From assembly GCA_903813345.2 (NCBI GenBank), contig CAIIXF020000005.1, positions 15,939,375 to 16,003,374 of the forward strand: a DNA stretch of 64,000 bases, written 5' to 3'. Shown here one piece after another: positions 47,976 to 59,900 of the stretch; position 1 is the first letter of the stretch; each line of letters begins with the position of its first letter. A model generated the notes under the pieces. The model ran no database searches. It was not told the DNA's origin and saw nothing but the letters and a program-made list of their open reading frames with translations. The position numbers and the translations under genes are program-made. This stretch comes from Owenia fusiformis. Taxonomy: Eukaryota; Annelida; Polychaeta; Sabellida; Oweniidae.

Positions 47976-50900
47976 TTATTGCTCACTGTCAGAACTGTCA
48001 CTGCCGAATGTCTCCTCCGTCATATTCATAACTTGTGATCTCATGGCGGCCGCCTTTGCAATATTTGCAGTGAATGAAAAACATCCCTGCGATAATATAT
48101 CTTCAAAGTGAGCTTGATTATTTGTTCTTGAATTCAAATCTTCTTCATCTGATTCACCAGTGTTCTGATCCACATAGGTATTTACATGGGATTTAAAATC
48201 AGTGTTTTTTGTATTGCTAATTTCATGATTCTGCTCCTCAAATTTTGAAGTTGGCTTCTCCGTACCAGTTTCAAATGATGGTGCTGCCATCTTTGAATGA
48301 GTTTGAATAGAAGTGTCTGGAGATTCAGTTATTGCACTTTGAGATGTCCTTTCATCCCTCACTATTGCACCATTATTTTCTTTATCATATATGTCAGCAC
48401 CATCTGGTGATGTAGCCTCACCATCATCAACACCATTTGTTTCATCTTTGGCACATTTCGGTTTGTAATTAATTGTTGTCAACAGGTTGTTAAGATCTTC
48501 AATATTTGTGACACTGTTGTCAGTGCCATCTTTGGTTAAGTTTTTTAGCTTCAAGGCTTTAGATTCACGTTTGTTCATCTCTGCTGCCCGAGGCACTATG
48601 ACAGATCTAAGTTCAGATAACATGTACTTTGCAGTTTCCTTCTCACGTTTCCTTGCAATCTGAAATACAAAGTAAAATTTCTGTCAATTGTATCATGACC
48701 TTATGGTGAGAGTAAGTTCATAGATTGAAGGGCTATCAAATCCAGTAGTCAACTTTGATTGAGCTATTTGCTGAACAAAGAAGCCTTGCGGGCTCTCTTA
48801 AAGGGGTACAGGGCATTGCTAAAAGAATTCCTGAAGAAGTCAACTAAAATCGAGAATTGTCCTTAATTAAATTGAGAAAGGGGACGATAACCTGCCCTTA
48901 TGTTATCTTCATCCACTGTTCAATGAACTTTATGAAATTTCACTTCAAATCATAATATGAAAAAGTTATGACACTCAAGAATGATTTTATCGTAAAATCT
49001 CACCCTCTCTTCTTCACTTAGCAGCATAAGGCCATCCCCATGGTTACCATCGCCTGGTTCTATGACATCATCAGTGTAACCTACCCACACCTGGTCTACT
49101 TCAAGAGGAGCCTCTGCTGGTAATAGAGTCACTTTGGTAGGAACTCCAGGGGTTGGTATGGTGAGTGGATCGTCAGGTTGGATGTTATCTGTACAATTAC
49201 ACAATGCATGAATTTCAAAATCAAACATATGTACCATTTATATTATAACACAATTAAAAAGGTGCATTTCTATGTGTATGGATTCTATGGAATGTAAATC
49301 TTCATTCTTTGCAGGTTTATGATTTGTAACATTTGAAACTATTCAAATATTGAATAAACAGAACTTGCTTTTTGTCCAAAATACATATTTTAAACCAAAT
49401 CCATATCTAATGATAGCTTCATGGAAATGCTTTTAAATATCTAATAACTTGTGATGGAAAAGCTGTTACTATATCAGTTCAGGTAGCAGAGTAGCACATT
49501 AAACTAGTTATATCATCACAGAAATTGTTAAATGGACAATAAAATTATAAACTTGATAAACACAACAGCTTTAAATATGCGATATTCTGCTCGACATTCA
49601 TACATGTATATCATATTCTTTATCAGGGCCAGGGGTCTAATTTTTTAGAGGGGCTTTTGCCATCGTGAAATTGACGGTAATCCAATCTGACTTATATGAT
49701 CAACATTCAAAACTAACTTCTGATCACGTACGTAACCAACAGCAACAAACAATATCACTGCAGCCTAACAAATATGAACTTTACAAGTACATACATGTAT
49801 ATACAAACTGAATTTATGAGTAAACATCTCATCCTTAACAATGATTATAATTCATATACAAGTATATGCAAACTGAAGTTATGAGTGAATATCTCACCCT
49901 TAACAATGATTATAATTCATATACAAGTATATGCAAACTGAAGTTATGAGTGAATATCTCACCCTTAACAATGATTATAATTCATATACAAGTATATGCA
50001 AACTGAAGTTATGAGTGAATATCTCACCCTTAACAATGATTATAATTCATATACATGTATATACAAACTGAAGTTATGAGTGAACATCTCACCCTTAACA
50101 ATGATTATAATTCATATACAAGTATATGCAAACTGAAGTTATGAGTGAATATCTCACCCTTAACAATGATTATAATTCATATACAAGTATATGCAAACTG
50201 AAGTTATGAGTGAACATCTCATTCTTAACAATGATTATATACAAGTATATGCAAACTGAAGTTATGAGTGAACATCTCATTCTTAACAATGATTATAATT
50301 CATATACAAGTATATGCAAACTGAAGTTATGAGTGAACACCTCATCCTTGACAATGATTGATTAAACAAGACAACTAGACCTATATGTAGCTTATACAAT
50401 TCATGGGCTCTTTTTTGATTTTGCAGATGTAGGGCATCCAGCAAATATAGAGAAAATACAATATACAATATTACCATAGACATCATGATACTGTGTACTT
50501 GCTTAGCAGTATCATGGCTAAGGCACAGGGCAATATGTATTAGCGAGCTTGGTAGTATTTTCAGCTCAACATGGATTCTCAAAGGCTCATGGTATGTTTA
50601 GGTCTTGTTTGCAGTTAGTGCCCGTGTGTATATAATATAGAAATTGGGGAAATCATATGTCACAATGATTATAGAATAGGGTGTTTCAGAAATCACCTCC
50701 TTTTACATAAGGTAGAAAAATTTAATACACCATATTTAATTCTCAACACAACAAATCTATTAATTCAAACCTGGAGTTGCACTAGAGAATTTTATTTCAA
50801 TAAATTATAATTTACATTATATTATTTATTCTTCCAGTTGGATACTCTCATATCAGCCACACGCCTTTGTGTTACATTCTTCATCTTCAACCTGCACAAA

Positions 50901-53900
50901 GTCACCACCAGTCGTCTTGAAGCTATAGTCAGGACATTCTCCATTGCCAATAGGTTCAGGGTTTGTACATATTCTCACCCTGGACTTGGTTCCACCTCCG
51001 CATGAAACTGAACATGGTGAATACCCACTGAACTCTCCCCAGCCCCCGGGAGTTGAGATAGCATTATTGATCCAATCTATATAGTTAGATACCTTGGTAT
51101 AGACCCCAGTTTGGTCCCCACATATTCCAACAGGTCCCCAACTAACTATACCATACTGAAACCATTCTTTCCCCTCACGGCACATGAAAGGTCCCCCAGA
51201 ATCTCCAAAACATGAATCCAGTCTTTTGTGCCCATGCATCTTATTAGGATTTTTAGCAGAAGCACAGAACATATTGTTAGTTACTTTTTGTTTATCTGAT
51301 TGTAATCTAAGGAAACACTTCCTTTCAAGATTAAGCGCTACCCCCAATAGAACATCAGATTTAGAATTACTCACTGTACCATTCGTATCTCCCCATCCAA
51401 TAACCACACACCAACCTTTTCTTAATTTCTTAATGGTTTTAATATTAAATATACCAGTTGGGAGATTGATTGGATGCGTATGCTTATTAAACTGAAGTGG
51501 TAAATCAAGGGTAACAATAGCAATATCATTGTTCAATGTGTTCTTATCAAAACTTTCATGAATGGTTACACTCTTAATTGTTCGCGATTGTTCAAGAGGT
51601 TCTGTTATAGATAACTGATGCTTACCCGTTTTGACTAAGACGTTCCTTTTAATCAGAGAAATTGGCATTAGACCATAACCATAGAGAAAACAATGTGCTG
51701 CTGTTAGAATGTGACGTGGACTGAGAATTGAACCACCACAAAGCAAGGCACCATCATAAGAAAAATGAACCATCCAGCGATAATTGAACTCTGGCTTCAC
51801 CTCAACCCCACCTATGATTATGCCCTCATTGTCAGATAAAGTGATCCCTGGTTGGGGACATTTGGCAGGGGGTAGGGGGTGACATACCACCATGTTCAGT
51901 TCAGAATTACGTTGTGATACTGTATCTTTATCTGAGTTGCTACACTTTCTAATTTGGACCTTTTTTCCACATGATGAATTGGGGCAAGGGGAAAAATGAG
52001 AAAATTCACCTGAAAAAAGAAGTTACACTTGTTGTAAGGAATGTTGAAAAATATTGGCGATAAATTAAGTGTTAATCTTTTGATTTTAAGAAAACATAAA
52101 ACATTATTATACTGAATGTTCAATTAGAAGAAAAAAATGTTACCAATAAACATGACATTTGATATTATTAATTATTATACATGAAAAGCACCTACCACAC
52201 ATGGTTTTACATTTTGAGCTATCACACTTGGGCTTATTATTAGATTCACAAGTACACACAGTACAACCATCAGACTCAGTCCATTCTCCTTCGTATTTTC
52301 GACGTTTGTTCCCCGATTTGTCATAGCAGATAAAATTCTCACAGCATAAACTGTAAAGACTCATAGGCCCAGTGATGCATGTGTATCCTTCTTTACATCG
52401 CTTGCTGTCTCTCCCTCTGCATGCATACGGAGCACCAGTCACATTGTCATATTCAGGATTACATTGAGCCGTGAGGTTCTGACATGTCTGAAGCATACAA
52501 CAACAGTCTCCAGTTCGTCTATTACACCTGTACGTGTTTGGACACTGCCATCTTGGATATGTATTTCGGCGACATATCGCAGTGGGGTGTGTTTCGCATG
52601 GTCTCGCTCCTTCTGGTGTAGCCATCAACATCAATGTGATGAGAATAAATGTAAATATCACCTCTGTTACCCTCATCTCTGCTCTCTGTCATCGAGTAGA
52701 TTATAGAACTGTGTTGCTATATCGGAAATTCTTTCTGAATAGATCTACGTAGGCTACATTCATTGTGATCATTGATAATGTGGTATTTTATAGAATGCAC
52801 CTATTGTCAACTGAACAAACAATTCAGTAGACAAAATGGCGAGCCTTGGGGTTTAATACGAGGAGATTTAATGAGAACTAAAGCGAAATGTTATGTTATC
52901 AACTTTAAATCATATAGATATGCCAAGAAATTCATTCAGATTTTAGAATATGGGCTTACCCAATTTTTTTCATTTAATTTTCAGATCAGCCCCTGGAATA
53001 GGGAATGACCAGTGATGTTTTAAGCATTGGATTTATTACTGCTTTTTTAACAAAATAATACATTTTTATTACCGTCATTGTTCTGACAAATAATAGTTTA
53101 ATGTGGTAAAATGTCATGTGTACAACATGACCTTCAACATGCATAACATGAATGAATTTATGAAATGAAAAATGCCATAAAATTAAATGTTGAGAGAAAG
53201 GATAATGATGAAATACATGTTTTATGAGCAGATTGCCATGTAACAAAATACTCGAGTCATATAACAATACCCATATACATATGTAATATTTTATTGAGAA
53301 CACACATAAAAAATATCTGGAACAAATAAACACCTCAGTTGGATGTTTTTCCAGCTTAGGTCAACCAGAAAGACAAAATCCATCATTTTGATAATCAAAC
53401 TCATTGAACGAAACATTTGTGCTGAATATTTCATAAAGCCAATGTTCAGACATTAGATTAGATCTTATAAATCGTAAATCTTTGACCTCTCATTATGCTA
53501 CAGCTTCAATGTGATCCGTTCCACATCTTGGATTATTGTTCTCACTGATCACAAAAACTTGTCTGCCCAGTTAGATGCAAGTGGTGTTAGGCACATCGGC
53601 TTTGATCATTTCAATGACACTTACAAACACAAATCACCCTCCATAATGTTATACTGCTAAAAAAACATCCTCCAATCACAGGGCTTCAAAATCCAGAATA
53701 TATTCTTTCTTTTTATCCCCTGCGATAAGCAGTTAGGATTTCCCGGATTGAGAACTCGCAATCTGATTGGCTATCGCGACTCTGCGACAGAAATAATGTA
53801 TAAGTCATTGCGCATAATTAGATCACATGATTCAGTTTTATCGGGCGCTTCCAGATTGGTTATAGCAGGGGGAAGGAGGTACGGATTCTGGATACCTGCT

Positions 53901-56900
53901 TAGGAGGATGTTTAAAAATGGCCCATACTGATCATAGCGACAAACCAGAAGCAAAACAAATCCAGAAAGTAGCAAACAAAAACATAATGTCACTTCTCAT
54001 TTCAGACCTAAGACTTTTCATGACAGAAACAACCAGTAAGTACATGAGTACAAGTGTCTACTTTTGGCACAGAATGTATCTGTGACGTACAACACAAACT
54101 GGGCATTCACAATTGGTACTTGAGTTATCATCCACACACACAGACAGATGGACAGACAGCTTCTTAATGTTTTGTGGATAAAAATCCACAGAGGGTTAAA
54201 ATACTTTGACTCACCCACTGTATCAGTGTTGCTCAGCTTGTTAACATCAGCTTCCAACATGCTGTGAAATGCTACACAACACTCTAACTCTGCCTTGATA
54301 ACCTCACAACTGTCTTCTATAGGGATAAGAAGGTCTTCAGCTGTATTCACATTGTCTAAGTCTTCCTGGAGATTTCGAACCCTATCACATAATCGATTGA
54401 GAAATAATACAGTATGTGTACACTGTATATATTTTCAGATTATATTTGTACACTGTATATATTTTCAGACTATATTTGTACACTGTATATATTTTCAGAC
54501 TATATGCAAGATGTAATGTTATGGCATCTAAAGCACCCCAAAAAGATGTATATATAGACCAGTACATGTAGAGTTCTGTTTGAAAATTTGCCTTGATTTT
54601 GGGAGAAAGGGAACATTAAACATATATATTTAACATTGAAAGGCCTAACTGTTGTGATATAATGGCTTTTCTGATAAATTCCTTTGTTAAAATCACGCAA
54701 TGAAACTGATTAAGTAAAATAATTTAAATTAAGTTAAATACATGTAACTTACTTTGTTAAAGATGACATAAGCCTAAGTTCTAAAGCATGAATACTACTA
54801 CACACTCCATGTAGGGGTTGGACTTCAGATTTTCTGGCTGTCATCAAATTAGGTTGGAGAAACTTGTACAGTTCAATTTTGTAGTCAGTTTCTAAGGATT
54901 TGAATTGTGTGTGGAGAGTGTCACATATCAGACTCAGTTTGTGCAGATAATTCAATGATATCACTGAAATAGAATAAAGTCTACAAGTTGAGGAATGTTA
55001 ACTCATCTGGATCTAGGTACACCAAAATAATCCTCTGACACTTACTGTACTTCTACTTAATTTGGCACTACTATTTTTGCGGATTTGGTGTTTTGAACAT
55101 TTGGCAGCTACTTAATTTGGCATACTTGCATTATTACAATGCACTAATGGTAATAATTTACATCGAACTAAAATTACCGGGGATGTTGGTGGCTATTTAA
55201 TTTGACACACTTTAACAATAAAATGGCCGCAAAATTTAGTAGGGAAGTACAGTTTGCCTTTTGGCATGGTATTCATTCACTTCTATAGTAAAGGGGGTCC
55301 CGTCTGACATAATACATGTACATGTAAATTGTATATAATATAGGTTATAATATAACTTACATATAGATGGAGTGTTTGTCCTGTTGCTATAGAAACTCGA
55401 GGCAAGTTTCTGAGCTGTGGCGGAAAACACAAGATTCATACAGTTGTTCAATTTCTGGAAATCAGATAATACGACTGTTATGACAGTATTTGTAAACAAT
55501 TCAAAAATATGCTATTTGCCTCGACTGGGGCCAAACCTCTTTACCCAGTTAAAAATGACTAGAATCAACCAATGAGAAAAGCCGTGAAATATTGGATGAA
55601 ATATTTGGATGAAAAATGGATAATCGTTTCTCAGTTAGAAGCTTATGAGGTAACACTAAAACTTGGACAAAAAAATAAAAATATTCCTTGTGGGGACACT
55701 GAATAATATCAAGAAAACTGAGTAAATCAATCACCTTTAAACTCTGCAGAGTGATTTTAGACTCTTTCTCTTGGTTAATCCTGAAAGACTCCTCTCTGAC
55801 ACTGTTCATGATATACATAATGAGTGGGTCTGTATCAATTACTGTATTAACATCCTTGTTATTTGGAAGAACTTTCATAAGCTCATCTGGAAAATAATGG
55901 GAAACAAGTTCATTTTTTTTGTAATTTTCCAACAAAAATGTTGTATTGATGTAAGGTATAAAACATGCAAAATCATAAGGTACAAAACGATCCAAAGTAA
56001 GATATAGACTAAATGTATAATGTAAAATAGAATGATAACCCCCCATCTATGTTAAGAATGTGCCATACACACTCGTCCTAATAAATCAGATACAAGACAT
56101 TGAGGAAGAACAGTGTATACAAAAGAAAACTCCAATATACAAAGTGGAATGAAATGACTCATGCCACATACAGAAATACATCTTACCTAGATACAACAGC
56201 TGTTCCTCGATGACTCTATTAACACTGCTGTGCAGATGTTGTCTGAGATCAAACAATATACCAGTATCTCCCTGGTTGGTAGCACCAGACTTTACAGATT
56301 GCCTGCAAGAACAATAACAAGGCAATAACAATATGACATAATATGTATACATGTACATGTATTTCCATCCATGTAGCTCAGCAGTAGAGCATGTACCCAT
56401 GTGCAGTGGCCCAGAGTTTGTATCCCTGTTTGGGCTCATTTGACTAAAATGAGCAGTATGATGTGAAGTTGTATAGTGTATGTTTGTGTATCAGTGTGCA
56501 TAACAGAATACAAGGGTCCTTCGAGGAAGGGTTTCTGGCTGTCTTTAATGGTTGGATAAAGCATAACTGTAAAATTTGGAATTTTTACATATGAACATTT
56601 GCACGCAAAATGTCACCACCAGCCATTTGTTACAGATGCCAACTGCCAAACACCAACCACTGTACACAAAACAGATGAAGACAATAATAATATGTCACCA
56701 CTTGTGGTGGTGGTGGTGACAGACATAATTACCGAAGTAGACTTTATGATAGATACTTACAAAGAAAAGCCTCGTTTGATAAGTTGCAGTTCAACAGTCA
56801 GTTTAATAATCCTCTCTAGAACTTTGCAGTAGTTCTTTACATTAATGAAGAACGTCTCCAAGATTCTCAGTCCCACTGTTCCCAATCTTTTCAATCTGTG

Positions 56901-59900
56901 ATTTTTCCAATACCGTAGTCCTAGTGGGATGAATGTTGTTGTTGCTACAGTAACAGAAATAGTGCCACCTATCTGTTGAATTGTTTGTGAGGGAGGAAAC
57001 AGTCCATTTGTTTGTAACAAAGTTGGTGCTAGTCCAAGAATACAGCCAAAACAACCAATCCAAAGCCTAAAACAACACCATATAAGGTCATCATTAAAAT
57101 CAAAATAACAAATTATCTGTAAAGATATCTATTTTTCAAAAAAGTATTGAAGAATTATATTCAAAGTGTTTATTACTTAATACAAGGTGTTGTCAGGCAA
57201 CATACTATTTGGAAGTTGAGGCAATTTGTGTTTTTCATAATTGATAATGTAAAGATAATAGATGAGACAGAGAGTGTAAGAGATATCTGGTCAAATAGGA
57301 AAGGTTTAAGATTTGAGGTGCAGAAAAATCCCAAATCATTAGAATTGAAAATAGCGACATCCGCCTTTTCAATCTTTGGCCAGATAACCTTTAAAATCAA
57401 ATAAAAAGACTTTGCTGAAATAGAGTCAGAACTGTGGGACATTTTAGTAAGTTGACAATGAATGATGTGATTAAAACAATCAATTAATATTATTTATTTT
57501 ATATCTCACATGATACTTCTTGAGTGAAACTTGGATGAAGTTCTTGAATCTTCTTCTGTTGTTATGTCATCAGTATCTCCAAGATCTTCTAGTAAGAGAC
57601 CAGAGTTGTGAAAATGTTTCAGTATCTCATCAGTGTGCAAAAGCACCTACAATACACAAAACACACATCATAAAATGAAACTTGTATACTGTATTGCTTT
57701 AATTTGGCGTTATTAATTTGGTGGATTGGACTGGATTGAGCAACTTTTGAAATTTTGACTGTTATTTAATTTGGCGGATTTACCCATCAGTAAAATGCAA
57801 ATATTAGAGAGTTAAATACAAAGATGCAAATAATGCTCTCTTTTTTTAAAAAACCAGCGGTGCATCTAGATCTTCGAAAATAGTTCAATATTAACATTTT
57901 AGTGGGGCATTTTCTAATGTTTTTATCCTGCATGGGAATCCAAGTGGATTTATTGACGGAGATTTAACTTGGCGGTTGTCATCAATCCGCCGAACCCGCA
58001 GCCGTCAAATTAAAGAACTTACAGTGTATTGTATATCTAAACACTCTAATCTGAACATGCCTCTCAAGGTGATATGACTGCTTTTCAGTCCTGTATTTTC
58101 AATCTCTATATACAGGGTGTCCCAAAAGTATGGGGCCCCCGATAGGCAGACATATACCAATGTCTCCATTGTAAATGTCATATATCATTTTAAAGCTTAT
58201 CAAAAGTTACATTGGTCTGCCAAGTATCACCGTTCAACTCACAAATTGTAAAAAGCTACAGGCATTTCAAAACTTAGTGTTTGGCCAAAAATATAGTTTA
58301 TTTCAGTATCCTGGAAACAGCCCTGACCTGAATGTGACCGAAAACATGAGTGCTATTGTCGAAGATAGGATGGATATTGAGTTCTAAAAAGAGAACATTG
58401 AGTGTAGATACTCCAAGGAAACTCTTCTAAAATGCCTCAAAAGGGTTTTATGAGGATTACAAAATCAGCCACATCCCTATTTGAAGCATGAACATGGCCT
58501 AGGGAGACACACCGACTATTATTTTGGTGTAAAACTGACTTTTAATTTTGACCAAACACTAAATTTTGAAATGCCTTTAACTTTTTCTCATTTGTGAGTT
58601 GAACCATGATACTTGGCAAATCAATGTAACTTTGGATGGGCTTTAAAATAATATATGACACATACTATGGTTTGGTTTGGAAGATTATGCTTCACTATTC
58701 TCTTATTTTTAACATAGGAAATGATGTACATCTAACTTGAAATAAAAAATTACCAAAAGTTACAAAAGTTAAAACATGAAATGTTTTCTTAAAGTGTGCG
58801 CTAAAATTTAAAACTGCGCATGTGCAGCGCTCTCGCTAACCTATATAAAGAGATTACAGGGTACAGGCTTCAGAGGTAAGCCAGGAAGGTGTACAACTAT
58901 CATCCCGTGTTGATTTCCCGTATAATCGTAACCAGGCAAGTTTCACCATTGTAATTGAAAATAACTATTAGATACACTTTGTAGATGTTTATATATGAAG
59001 GTATTAAGTGTATGCATCAATCAAATGGCTCATTTTGAACATATAAAAAGTATTTGTGTTTTGTTTCCCAGGGAATTGTATTCTCATGTAGTACACACAT
59101 AAATAGTGTACATTATGTTGTACTTGAATAGCCTGGCTTATGTAATATTGAAGGGCATGCTGATTGTACACACGAGTACATGCATGAAGGCCTAATATTG
59201 ATATTGCTTGCATACCTAAGTAAAAATAAAACTCTTCTAATCCCCTAATGTAAACACGGCGGTATACGTAGCCCGATTTATCGGGGGCTTTAAAGTCATG
59301 AGTATAAAAACTGAAACCACAGTAAAGCTCCATAAGTAGATTGACATTAAATACCTAATATGGACTACAAAAGTGACTGACCTGTTTATTTCTACTGTCA
59401 TCACCCAATACCACATTCTGTGACCACCTAAACCAGTAGCTCTAAAATATAATTTGAAATAAATTACATGCATTAATTCATATATATTGGGTACAGCAAA
59501 TCCTTAGAGCATCAAATTCTCGAGGAACTAAATATATATTCTCATTGTCAAATCTGATATATTTTTCCAATAATTTTTTTTTGATTTTTAAATTTGCTCA
59601 ACGAGCATGACGGAAACATTTACAATACATGAGTATAAGTAAGTACATTTTTAAAAAGTGCACAGGTAAGTAATCAGCTATAATATAGATGTCATGCCAG
59701 TATGAAATCATTACATTCGTTCAAAATAAACGTCAATTTATAAACATAAATATACACATATGAAATCTTTCATAGAAATGCTGAATCTAGCCATCGCCAA
59801 AGAAATAATTTGAGTATCTTATTGTTTTAAATGGTACAATAACTTATAATCCAAAGCTTACCAGCTTGTCTATCAATGTTGGGCATCTAGAACCCAATTG

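Noticed and set aside
49793-50350. CRISPR-like array of 65-bp repeats
   Set aside because: There are no unique spacers between units and the surroundings are an animal intron; it is a minisatellite.
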